From JBJEFI01 sp051873875 (lineage in GTDB: Bacteria > Bacillota > Bacilli > Bacillales > Bacillaceae_G), in contig JBJEFI010000079.1 in the NCBI GenBank assembly GCA_051873875.1, positions 42,924-106,923 of the forward strand: a DNA stretch of 64,000 bases, written 5' to 3'. Each line of letters begins with the position of its first letter. Position 1 is the stretch's first letter. Shown here one piece after another: positions 33,889 through 41,986 of this stretch. The translations under genes and the position numbers were made by a program. The notes under the pieces were generated by a model that searched no databases, was not told the DNA's origin, and was given only the letters and a program-made list of their open reading frames with translations.

Positions 33889-34851
33889 TTAAAATTTACG
33901 TTTTCCAATATATTTTGCAATACTTAATAAGGTTGATTTCACAACACTTCTATCTAATTGCTCTACTTTCGAAATAGCCTTCTGGAGATATCGCTCGCTA
34001 ATGACTATAGACTCTTCAATATATGGACTTTTCGCCATATCATGAATCAATCCTCCTATTTCAACAGGAGACTGCAACGTACTTACAGCTGTAATACGAT
34101 CATGGTACTGCCTATCTTTTAATGCAAAAAGAGTTGGTAACGTAATATTCCCTTGTACTAAATCGCCTCCAGCCGGCTTCCCTAGCTGTTGTTCTGATGC
34201 AACAAAATCTAGTACATCATCCATAATTTGATACGACATACCAACATAATATCCATACCAATACATCGCTCTTTGAATATCAGTAGGACACTCGGCACAT
34301 ACAGCACCAATTTCACAGCTTGCTGCAATAAGAATAGCTGTTTTCCGACGTATCCTTCTTAAATAGCAGCGAAGATTTTGAGTAAAGTTGTATTTATCTT
34401 TTATTTGCTCAACCTCACCTAAACAAAGTTCCACAATTGTGTTAGAAAGAATTTGGTGTAATCGTGGATCTTCAATTCTTGTTACACATTCAAGAGCCTT
34501 AGCAAATAAAAAATCTCCTACACACATCGCCATTTGATTTCCATATTGACTATGAATGGTTGGTGCTCCCCTACGTAGTAATGCCCCATCGATAATATCA
34601 TCATGTACAAGGGAAGCCATGTGAATTAGTTCTAATGCTACTGCCACATGCTTCACTTGATTAATATCATATTTCCCTAACTTTGCAGATAACAAAACAA
34701 ATAGAGGTCGTATTCGCTTTCCACCTGCTTGTAATAATGGCAATGCCAAAGTTGCTACATCCTCATTTTCACACTTTATTACGTTTTTTAATTCCTCTTC
34801 AACGATTTTTACGTCCTTCTCTAAAAAAGAATATAACATTTGTAATTTCAT
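33889..34851 (-). CDS. hepT: Heptaprenyl diphosphate synthase component II
   Basis: Catalytic subunit that makes the C35 side chain of menaquinone-7 with HepS. The 320-aa trans-polyprenyl synthase has the two Asp-rich motifs, HDDIIDGALLRRGAPTIHS near 78-95 and QIMDDVLDFVASEQQLGKPAGGD near 205. ATG at 34851 has AGGTG six bases upstream; the GTG at 34860 is part of that RBS. Order hepS-menG-hepT-ndk on the minus strand. Confidence 0.95.
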   Translation of the reverse strand: MKLQMLYSFLEKDVKIVEEELKNVIKCENEDVATLALPLLQAGGKRIRPLFVLLSAKLGKYDINQVKHVAVALELIHMASLVHDDIIDGALLRRGAPTIHSQYGNQMAMCVGDFLFAKALECVTRIEDPRLHQILSNTIVELCLGEVEQIKDKYNFTQNLRCYLRRIRRKTAILIAASCEIGAVCAECPTDIQRAMYWYGYYVGMSYQIMDDVLDFVASEQQLGKPAGGDLVQGNITLPTLFALKDRQYHDRITAVSTLQSPVEIGGLIHDMAKSPYIEESIVISERYLQKAISKVEQLDRSVVKSTLLSIAKYIGKRKF

Positions 34852-34874
34852 GCTAGTCACCTATTATACTTATT

Positions 34875-35576
34875 CTATTTTTTTATTCCTATATGTAATG
34901 CTGCTACACCAAGGGAGAAGGGTTTCACTTTTACATCTTTTAATCCTGCTTTCTCAAACATCACTGCTAATTCCTTCATGCCAGGAAATGTATCCGCTGA
35001 TTCTTGTAGCCAAGAGTATTGCTCATAGCTACTTGCAAACAGTTTTCCTAATAAAGGCATAATGTGACGAAAATAAAATTTAAAAATCGCATTAAATCCA
35101 GGAATAACAGGTTGGGATGTTTCTATACAAACAACTTTGCCCCCAGGTTTTACTACTCTAGTCATTTCTTTTAATACATGTTGATAGTCTGGTACATTTC
35201 GTAGCCCAAACCCAATTGTTACATAATCAAAACTGTTATCTGGAAAAGGAAGACTCATTGCATTCCCTTGTATTAATTCCACTTGCTTTAACTGTAAATC
35301 TTGTACTTTTTTTTCACCAACAGCCAACATGTTTTTACTAAAATCTAAACCAATTACTTTCCCATTTTCTCCAACTGCATCAGCTAAAGCAATTGTCCAA
35401 TCACATGTACCACAACAAACATCTAATGCATGTGCCTCTTTTGGAACATTCATCACTTTCATCGTATAGCGTCGCCATGCTTTATGTCTTCTAAAACTAA
35501 TAATACTATTCATAACATCATACTTGTCTGAAATAGACTCAAACACTTTGTGTACTCGCTCTTCCTTTGTTCCCAC
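34875..35576 (-). CDS. menG: Demethylmenaquinone methyltransferase
   Basis: Last step of menaquinone synthesis; also known as menH/ubiE. The 233-aa SAM-dependent enzyme shows VFESISDKYDVMNSIISFRR, ALDVCCGTCDWTIALA, GLDFSKNMLAVG and the family's NSFDYVTIGFGLRNVPDYQ. The start is GTG at 35576 with AGGGG eight bases upstream. It lies between the two HepST subunit genes. Confidence 0.96.
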   Translation of the reverse strand: MGTKEERVHKVFESISDKYDVMNSIISFRRHKAWRRYTMKVMNVPKEAHALDVCCGTCDWTIALADAVGENGKVIGLDFSKNMLAVGEKKVQDLQLKQVELIQGNAMSLPFPDNSFDYVTIGFGLRNVPDYQHVLKEMTRVVKPGGKVVCIETSQPVIPGFNAIFKFYFRHIMPLLGKLFASSYEQYSWLQESADTFPGMKELAVMFEKAGLKDVKVKPFSLGVAALHIGIKK

Positions 35577-35607
35577 CTTAAACGCCCCTATTCTCTTTTC
35601 CCTATTT

Positions 35608-36321
35608 CTACAATTGCTCCATTATCTTTTCTCTTAATATTTGATAATTGACAGCTTGAATATTTTCATCTGAACATATTTCTACTTGCTTTTTGATTTC
35701 TTGTTGTAGTGCCTCATAGTAGTCATCTACATTTTCTTTAGTGAAACAACTTTGATAAATGGTTGATTTAGAAAATGATTGTTTATATTCTCGAATTAAA
35801 CGATTTAAATACAATAAATTGGTCGCTTGCTTCACATCGTTTTCATTCCCTAAAAAAGCCCCTACCTTTTCAATAATCGCAATTTCACTTTGCTTCAATA
35901 ACTGAAAAGGGAGTTCATTTTCATCCCCATAATCTCTCAAGATTTGTATCTTTTTCATATTTGTCTCTTTTATTCCTAAAGCAATTTCTCTTACAAGCCC
36001 TACTTCATCAATTTTTGATAACAATTCATAATAATAGCCACTATACAAATCCCCAGCTAAAATAATCATTTGTGTCTTATTCAATTGATTTTTGTCTACT
36101 AGTTCATGTAAATCAAGTGCCGTCTTCACCAATGTTAGCGCTGTTACATAAGAGTTTAATTTTTCCTTTGGAACATGCAAATCTTGTAATAAACTTCGAA
36201 TAATACCTACTAAACACGGATCAATATGTAAATTTTCTAGTTTATTATTTAGAAAAGAGTGATGTATTTTTTCTTGAATATTATTTTTTAATTCTACTAT
36301 CTCTGACCATGATTGATTCAA
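35608..36321 (-). CDS. hepS: Heptaprenyl diphosphate synthase component I
   Basis: Non-catalytic partner of HepT. The 237-aa protein is poorly conserved in sequence but has the family's helical layout and the block LAGDLYSGYYYELLSKIDEV near residues 88-108. Starts at TTG (36321) with AGGATGAG upstream; start codon choice is moderate. First gene of hepS-menG-hepT. In B. subtilis mtrB precedes it; it is absent here, leaving a 270-base intergenic stretch with two inverted repeats. Confidence 0.85.
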   Translation of the reverse strand: MNQSWSEIVELKNNIQEKIHHSFLNNKLENLHIDPCLVGIIRSLLQDLHVPKEKLNSYVTALTLVKTALDLHELVDKNQLNKTQMIILAGDLYSGYYYELLSKIDEVGLVREIALGIKETNMKKIQILRDYGDENELPFQLLKQSEIAIIEKVGAFLGNENDVKQATNLLYLNRLIREYKQSFSKSTIYQSCFTKENVDDYYEALQQEIKKQVEICSDENIQAVNYQILREKIMEQL

Positions 36322-36371
36322 CTTATCTCATCCTACCTTATTGATACACTTATATATCATTCAGTATAACA

Positions 36372-36399
36372 CATTATACATCAACTTAGATGTATAATG
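36372..36399. promoter_or_regulatory. Perfect 11-bp inverted repeat upstream of hepS, candidate operator or leader hairpin
   Basis: CATTATACATC-AACTTA-GATGTATAATG, lying about 50 bases before the hepS start. It overlaps TATA-rich promoter-like sequence (minus strand TTGTTA, 16 bases, TATACA). There is no U-tract, so it is not an intrinsic terminator. Either a repressor site or a 5' mRNA stem. Which one is inference. Confidence 0.5.
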
Positions 36400-36458
36400 A
36401 GAAATTCTTGCCTAACAACTTTACAATTTTTAAAACGTAATTTCATTATCGTATAAAA

Positions 36459-36508
36459 AAGATAGAGTGACAAAAAGATTTCTTTTCACTTTTTGGTCAC
36501 TCTATCTT
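36459..36508 (-). terminator. Long-stem terminator of folE
   Basis: About 19 paired bases (AAGATAGAGTGAC-AAAAAG against its complement at 36489-36508, one bulge), then TTTTTTAT on the minus strand, about 90 bases after folE. Confidence 0.85.
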
Positions 36509-36595
36509 ACAGACATAATCTATGATAAACATATAGGCAAAAATAAAAACCATTATTAACAACGATTCTTCCTTCTACATACGGAACGCGTTCAC

Positions 36596-37165
36596 TTATC
36601 CTTTTATAAATGATAATACTTCCGCACGAGCAGCCGTATCTTGTTCAAATCTACCACGAACAGCACTTGTTACTGTTTTTGCACCTGGTTTTTTTATGCC
36701 ACGCATTGTCATACACATATGTTCTGCTTCTACCACAATCATTACACCATGAGGCTCTAACACTTCCATGATTGCATCCGCAACTGTAGAAGTAATTCTT
36801 TCTTGTAACTGTGGACGACGCGCAATTGTATCTACTGTACGTGCTAATTTACTTAAACCTGTCACTCGGCCATTCTTTGGAATATAAGCAACATGGGCTA
36901 CACCAAAAAAGGGAACGAGATGGTGCTCACACATCGAATAAAAAGGAATGTCTTTTACTAGAACCAATTCTTCATGGTCTTCACCAAATACTTTTTTCAA
37001 ATGTTCTTTTTCATCCTCATGCATTCCAGAAAAAACTTCTGCGTACATTTTTGCGACACGCTTTGGCGTTTCTAGTACACCTTCACGATTTGGATCATCA
37101 CCAATCGCTTCTAATATCATTTTAACTCCAACTTCAATCTTTTCTAAATCAACTTTTCTAGTCAT
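36596..37165 (-). CDS. folE: GTP cyclohydrolase I
   Basis: First step of tetrahydrofolate synthesis; mtrA in B. subtilis. The 189-aa enzyme has VAKMYAEVFSGMHED, the zinc Cys/His motif SMCEHHLVPFFGVAHVAYIP, and MCMTMRGIKKPGAKTVTS with the second zinc Cys. GGGGG precedes the ATG. In B. subtilis it is co-transcribed with mtrB (TRAP); here a terminator follows and mtrB is missing. Confidence 0.98.
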   Translation of the reverse strand: MTRKVDLEKIEVGVKMILEAIGDDPNREGVLETPKRVAKMYAEVFSGMHEDEKEHLKKVFGEDHEELVLVKDIPFYSMCEHHLVPFFGVAHVAYIPKNGRVTGLSKLARTVDTIARRPQLQERITSTVADAIMEVLEPHGVMIVVEAEHMCMTMRGIKKPGAKTVTSAVRGRFEQDTAARAEVLSFIKG

Positions 37166-37235
37166 AGTGTTCCCCCAGTATTCCTACAATGATGACAACA
37201 TTCTAGCATAGGATTCTTTTAAAATGCAAAAAAAA

Positions 37236-37258
37236 GAACTACCACATAGTGGTAATCC
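37236..37258 (-). terminator. Terminator of hbs
   Basis: GGATTACCAC / GTGGTAGTTC (two wobble pairs), 3-base loop, then a T8 tail on the minus strand. About 22 bases after the hbs stop. Confidence 0.85.
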
Positions 37259-37280
37259 TTTTTCCGTGCTATGTAAATGA

Positions 37281-37553
37281 TTATTTAACAGCATCCTTAA
37301 GTGCTTTACCTGGTTTAAATGCAGGCACTTTGCTAGCAGCGATTTCGATTTCTTCGCCAGTTTGTGGGTTACGTCCTTTACGTGCAGAACGCTCACGTAC
37401 TTCAAAGTTACCGAAGCCGATTAATTGAACTTTGTCACCTTCTGCTAATGCTTTTAAGATTACTTCAAAAGTAGCATCAACTGCTTTTGTTGCATCCTTT
37501 TTAGATAACTCGCTTACTTCAGCAACCGCGTTAATTAATTCTGTTTTGTTCAT
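37281..37553 (-). CDS. hbs: DNA-binding protein HU
   Basis: Nucleoid-associated DNA-bending protein, 90 aa. Starts MNKTELINAVAEVSELSKKD and includes GFGNFEVRERSARKGRNPQTG with the conserved DNA-intercalating NPQTG turn. The ATG at 37553 follows AGGAGGTGA at proper spacing; an ATG nine bases earlier lies inside the RBS context. Strong RBS fits a highly expressed gene. Between folE and spoIVA as in B. subtilis. Confidence 0.98.
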   Translation of the reverse strand: MNKTELINAVAEVSELSKKDATKAVDATFEVILKALAEGDKVQLIGFGNFEVRERSARKGRNPQTGEEIEIAASKVPAFKPGKALKDAVK

Positions 37554-37737
37554 GCCATTCACCTCCTCCCAAAGAAAATTACCTTTTCAAAATATTGATT
37601 CATCTTCATTTGTAGTCATTTTTTTTACATTTTATACTAAAAAAGATAAGATAAATCGTATTCATGCCTTATATTATACGATTCGTGGATAGAATTCAAT
37701 ATTTTTTCGATGAAAAAGTTACCAGAAAAACAAAAAA

Positions 37738-37760
37738 CCTTAGGATTTTTCCTCCTAAGG
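37738..37760 (-). terminator. Terminator of spoIVA
   Basis: CCTTAGGA / TCCTAAGG stem with a 7-base loop and TTTTTTG on the minus strand, about 45 bases after the spoIVA stop. Confidence 0.85.
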
Positions 37761-37803
37761 CTCATATTATTATCGTAAATTTCCATTTTAGGACTTAATA
37801 ATA

Positions 37804-39282
37804 TTATAAGATTATAGCAATTAATCCACCAGAACCTTCGTTAATAATTCGCTCTAATGTTTCTTTTAACTTATAACGAGCGTTCTCTGGCATTAACGAT
37901 AACTTCGCTTGGATGCCTTCTCGTACAATTGAACTTAATGAACGACCAAAGATGTCAGAATTCCAAATTGATAATGGATTATCCTCAAAATCTTGCATTA
38001 AATAATTCACTAGTTCTTCGCTTTGCTTTTCTGTACCGATAATTGGTTCAAATGTGGACTCCACATCTACCTTGATCATATGAATAGATGGCGCAACAGC
38101 CTTCAATTTCACACCAAAGCGAGATCCATGGCGAATAATTTCTGGCTCATCTAAACTCATATCAACTAGAGAAGGTGCAGCAATGCCATATCCCGTTTGT
38201 CTTACCATTCTTAGTGCATCTGCTACAACATCATATTCCCGCTTCGCCTCAGCAAATTCTTGCATTAATTGAAGCAAATGATCTTTCCCTCTAATTTCGA
38301 CACCGACAATTTCTTTTAATACTTGATCATATAGTTCATCTGGCGCATATAAATTAATTTCCGCTACACCTTGCCCCATATCTAAGCCGGCTAAACTCGC
38401 TCTTTCAATAAATTCATATTCAGCAAATTGACTCACTAATCGATCTACGTCTCGTAAACGTTTAATGTCTTGAACTGTTTCCTGAACAGCATTTTGATAA
38501 TTTTGACGTAACCAATGGCTTTCTTTTAAGGTAAGTACCCATGTTGGTAAATTAACATTTACCTCTAATACAGGAAACTCATACAATGCTTCGCGCAAAA
38601 TATTCATGACATCATTTTCACGAATCGATTCTACGCTAATTGCTAGCACAGGAATGTCATATTTCTCACTTAATTCTAGCCGCATTGCTTCTGTATTTGG
38701 ATGATACGGTTGCACCGTATTAATAATCATAATAAACGGTTTCCCAACCTCTTTTAACTCATTGACAACTCGTTCTTCTGCTTCAATATAATCATATCGT
38801 GGAATATCACCGATAGAACCATCTGTTGTTACAACAACACCAATTGTTGAGTGCTCTTGAATTACTTTACGAGTGCCAATTTCAGCCGCTTCTTGAAATG
38901 GAATAGGTTCTTCATACCAAGGCGTATTAATCATTCGTGGACCATTCTCATCCTCATACCCCTTTGCACCTGGTACCGTATAACCAACGCAATCAACTAA
39001 ACGAATATTAACATCTAATCCTTCTCCAACACGAATAGAAACAGCTTGATTTGGAACAAATTTTGGCTCTGTTGTCATAATTGTTTTGCCAGCAGCACTT
39101 TGTGGTAATTCATCCTGTGCACGCATACGTTCTGCTTCATTTGTTATATTTGGCAACACAACCAATTCCATAAACTTCTTAATAAATGTCGATTTTCCTG
39201 TACGTACAGCGCCGACAACACCTAAATAAATGTCTCCTCCTGTACGTTCTGCAATATCTTTAAAAATATCTACTTTTTCCAC
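37804..39282 (-). CDS. spoIVA: Stage IV sporulation protein A, spore coat basement-layer ATPase
   Basis: Polymerising ATPase that coats the outer forespore membrane and anchors the coat. The 492-aa protein matches the B. subtilis length and shows IFKDIAERTGGDIYLGVVG, Walker A GAVRTGKSTFIKKF (residues 25-38), NTPWYEEPIPFQEAAEIGTR and the C-terminal MPENARYKLKETLERI plus GGLIAIIL. Expected control is sigma-E; the upstream minus-strand GTCATAAA ... CATAACAT (15-base spacing) is a weak candidate. It is flanked by terminators. Its presence identifies a spore-former. Confidence 0.98.
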   Translation of the reverse strand: MEKVDIFKDIAERTGGDIYLGVVGAVRTGKSTFIKKFMELVVLPNITNEAERMRAQDELPQSAAGKTIMTTEPKFVPNQAVSIRVGEGLDVNIRLVDCVGYTVPGAKGYEDENGPRMINTPWYEEPIPFQEAAEIGTRKVIQEHSTIGVVVTTDGSIGDIPRYDYIEAEERVVNELKEVGKPFIMIINTVQPYHPNTEAMRLELSEKYDIPVLAISVESIRENDVMNILREALYEFPVLEVNVNLPTWVLTLKESHWLRQNYQNAVQETVQDIKRLRDVDRLVSQFAEYEFIERASLAGLDMGQGVAEINLYAPDELYDQVLKEIVGVEIRGKDHLLQLMQEFAEAKREYDVVADALRMVRQTGYGIAAPSLVDMSLDEPEIIRHGSRFGVKLKAVAPSIHMIKVDVESTFEPIIGTEKQSEELVNYLMQDFEDNPLSIWNSDIFGRSLSSIVREGIQAKLSLMPENARYKLKETLERIINEGSGGLIAIIL

Positions 39283-39392
39283 CTACAAATCCCCTCCCGG
39301 CCATGCTACAATACAATGTTATGATGTTGTCCTTATTTTTTATGACTATTTTCACAAAATTATTTGTTTGATTAAATGAAAAGAAAGGAAAA

Positions 39393-39430
39393 AACCCTTC
39401 TTTTAGAATGTATGATTCAAAAAAAGGGTT
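39393..39430 (-). terminator. Terminator of yphF
   Basis: AACCCTT / AAGGGTT outer stem with an inner GAAT / ATTC pairing, then TTTTTCC on the minus strand. Located just after the yphF stop at 39437. Confidence 0.75.
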
Positions 39431-39436
39431 CATGAC

Positions 39437-40147
39437 TTATTGAACAAAAAATATCGGTCTATTTTCCACTACTTGATATGGTAACGAATAAGCAGGGACA
39501 AACATAGAATTATCTACTAATAATGGACGGATATCTTTGTTTGTATTTATATTCTTATTATTTTGCAAAGCAACCTCTAAATCCTTCGTATAATCTACAT
39601 AAACATCACCATTTGCATCAATTACAAAAGGGAGGTTATTATTTGTAAATGGACTAACAACAGTTGGTTTTTCTTTTATATTTAATTTCTTATAATCGAT
39701 TGAATAAACACCATCTGCAATAACATCTTTAAAAGGTGGATATTTGTTTTTATCTCGATACATCTTAACTCGCAGTTGCATATTTTGTACTTTATCAGCA
39801 GTTCGTAAATCTAATAGTTTTACTTTTGGGTCTTTTTCCACATTTACTAACACATATTGGAAAATACCGCCACTTTCGTATGCATTGCCTGGGATATCAC
39901 TTATATATCTTGGAACAATTTTTTTAAAATCAATTGGATATTTGTGATACTCTAGTGTATTATTATCCTTCGTTTGAATCGGCAAGATTCCACCATTATC
40001 TTGTTTAAATTGATCCACTGCTTTTTGAACCGTCTCTATTTGATCGTTGTATGGGGTTGTATTTTGTGCAAGACGCTCTTCTGGATATAAGCACCCACTT
40101 AATAACAATGTGCTACCAATAATAAAAAGCGTGAATAATTTTTTCAT
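39437..40147 (-). CDS. yphF: YphF family lipoprotein
   Basis: A 236-aa putative lipoprotein: signal peptide with lipobox LLSGC, cleaved before Cys19 (MKKLFTLFIIGSTLLLSG). The mature part contains QFKQDNGGILPIQTKDNNT and NLPFVIDANGDVYVDYTKDL, characteristic of YphF. B. subtilis YphF is about the same length. Six bases downstream of yphE, so co-transcribed. A role in sporulation is possible from its position next to spoIVA but unproven. Confidence 0.88.
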   Translation of the reverse strand: MKKLFTLFIIGSTLLLSGCLYPEERLAQNTTPYNDQIETVQKAVDQFKQDNGGILPIQTKDNNTLEYHKYPIDFKKIVPRYISDIPGNAYESGGIFQYVLVNVEKDPKVKLLDLRTADKVQNMQLRVKMYRDKNKYPPFKDVIADGVYSIDYKKLNIKEKPTVVSPFTNNNLPFVIDANGDVYVDYTKDLEVALQNNKNINTNKDIRPLLVDNSMFVPAYSLPYQVVENRPIFFVQ

Positions 40148-40153
40148 GCTTCA

Positions 40154-40357
40154 TCACACTCCTGATGGTCCTGTAAACATTACTAAGAATCCAAGTAGTC
40201 CCGCGAACACCATACAAACAAAAGAAAAAACTGATAAGAAAAATTTAGCATATTTATTTTTTATTTTATGACGACTAAGTAATATCCCTCCTACTGCAAT
40301 AAACATAGCGCCAAGTGCAATAAATGACAAATACATTTTAATCATTGCTGGGCTCAT
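40154..40357 (-). CDS. yphE: YphE, small membrane protein (DUF2768)
   Basis: A 67-aa protein with two membrane spans (residues 8-27 and 38-63), starting MSPAMIKMYLSFIALGAMF. Same length as B. subtilis YphE. GGGGGAAATGGG upstream. Function is unknown; genes of this type are often sporulation-associated. Confidence 0.88.
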   Translation of the reverse strand: MSPAMIKMYLSFIALGAMFIAVGGILLSRHKIKNKYAKFFLSVFSFVCMVFAGLLGFLVMFTGPSGV

Positions 40358-40609
40358 CCCATTTCCCCCTTTATCCTTCCTATCACCTATCTTACCAAAG
40401 TCTACTATGTAAAAAAAATATTTTGATTAACATGCTTATGGAATCATAATCACCTATTTTCCCATAGTGAAAAAGACCTAACAAAAAGAAGCGAGTCCAT
40501 CTAAACGAACATCACTTCTTTGACCAAAAAAGCCCAATAATCAGCTCTTTTTCTAAATACAACATACTTATATGCCAAAATGGTAGAAAATGAAGGTTGT
40601 ATCTTCCCT

Positions 40610-40870
40610 TTATTTCTTAAAAGAAAACATATTAGCCAACGAAGCTAAATCTAATGGCATATTGTTTTCAATAACTGCCCTTACAATTTGATCTTCTTTT
40701 TCTTTTGAAATATTTTTCCCTGCCATCATAGCAACTTGACGGACTAATTGACGGACGGTTTTTTCATCTTTAAAATTAGCATCTTTTACAGAATCAGCAA
40801 TTTTAAATATTTGGTCTTTCGTTACATTTGATTTTTGTTCAATATTATCAAATATATTATTATTATTCAT
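40610..40870 (-). CDS. spoVIF: Stage VI sporulation protein F-like (SpoVIF)
   Basis: An 86-aa cytoplasmic protein of the SpoVIF family: NIFDNIEQKSNVTKDQIFKI, then VRQLVRQVAMMAGKNISKEK and a C-terminal ANMFSFKK. In B. subtilis SpoVIF (yjcC region) assists late spore coat assembly, and its gene is elsewhere; here it lies between gpsA and yphE. Its RBS GGGGGTTTTCTT lies inside a hairpin (see findings). A 250-base interval to yphE holds no gene I can support. Confidence 0.8.
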   Translation of the reverse strand: MNNNNIFDNIEQKSNVTKDQIFKIADSVKDANFKDEKTVRQLVRQVAMMAGKNISKEKEDQIVRAVIENNMPLDLASLANMFSFKK

Positions 40871-40936
40871 AAGAAAACCCCCTTCATAATAAGCTAATGA
40901 TAACTTATGCAGAAGAGGGTATTTTTGTGCTAATAC

Positions 40937-41962
40937 CTATTTGGTGTAATCAATTAAACTTTCCATTTCATGACGTTTTAAACGAGACATTAGCGCATCC
41001 ACTGATTGCTTTGGATCTTTTCCTTCAAAAAGCACACCGTAAAGCGCTGCTGTGATTGGCATTTCAACGTTTTTTTCTTGAGATAACAGATAAGCCGCTT
41101 TTGTTGTTCGAACCCCTTCTACAACCATTCCCATGTTATCCAACACATATTGTAGAGAATGTCCTTTCCCTAACATGTTACCAGCTCGCCAATTTCGGCT
41201 ATGCACACTCGTACAAGTTACAATTAAATCCCCCATACCTGTTAATCCTAAAAAGGTTAATGGATTAGCACCTAATGCACGAGCAAGACGGATAATCTCC
41301 ATTAATCCTCTTGTCATTAAGGCTGCTTTGGCATTATCTCCATAGCCAAGTCCATCGCTCATACCTGCTCCAAGCGCAATAATATTTTTTAAGGCTCCGC
41401 CTAACTCAACACCAATGACATCTGGATTCGTATAGACACGAAAATAATTGTTCATAAACATGTCCTGAACAAATTGAGCGGCCTCCATTTTTGTTGAGGC
41501 TGCCGTAATTGTCGTTGGCTGTCGCTGTGCTACTTCTTCGGCATGGCTTGGTCCTGATAAAATTACAATATCTTTTATCAATTCACTTGGTAATTCTTCT
41601 TCAATAATTTCAGAAATTCGCTTAGATGTTTCTGGCTCAATTCCTTTACTTGCATGAACAATAGTAACAGGCCCTTGCAATGCCTCTTTTACTGTAGGAA
41701 GAACTGAACGAAAGGCTTTTGTTGGAATAACAAATAAAACGGTTGAAACGCCATTTAAAGCCTCTTTCATATCATGAAATGCCACAATAGAAGGAGGCAA
41801 TTCAACACCTGGTAAATACTTTGTATTTTGATGGTGTTCGTTGATTTCATTCAACTGTGCAGTCGACTTGCCCCAAAGTCGTACATTATGCCCATTATCT
41901 GCTAATACCATTGATAAGGCAGTTCCCCAACTACCCGCGCCAATAACCGTGATTTTCTCCAT
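40937..41962 (-). CDS. gpsA: Glycerol-3-phosphate dehydrogenase [NAD(P)+]
   Basis: Makes sn-glycerol 3-phosphate for phospholipids. The 341-aa protein has the Rossmann GAGSWGTALSMVLADNGH, VLSGPSHAEEVA, the catalytic Lys in ELGGALKNIIALGAGMSDGL, and the LTGMGDLIVTCTS motif followed by SRNWRAGNMLGKG. It is 24 bases downstream of der, as in B. subtilis. Confidence 0.98.
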   Translation of the reverse strand: MEKITVIGAGSWGTALSMVLADNGHNVRLWGKSTAQLNEINEHHQNTKYLPGVELPPSIVAFHDMKEALNGVSTVLFVIPTKAFRSVLPTVKEALQGPVTIVHASKGIEPETSKRISEIIEEELPSELIKDIVILSGPSHAEEVAQRQPTTITAASTKMEAAQFVQDMFMNNYFRVYTNPDVIGVELGGALKNIIALGAGMSDGLGYGDNAKAALMTRGLMEIIRLARALGANPLTFLGLTGMGDLIVTCTSVHSRNWRAGNMLGKGHSLQYVLDNMGMVVEGVRTTKAAYLLSQEKNVEMPITAALYGVLFEGKDPKQSVDALMSRLKRHEMESLIDYTK

Positions 41963-41986
41963 TTTCCCCCACCCCTAACGTTATGA

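Noticed and set aside
36596..37165. Remnant of mtrB after folE
   Set aside because: The 36322-36595 interval was read on both strands; no TRAP-like sequence was found, only inverted repeats and a terminator.
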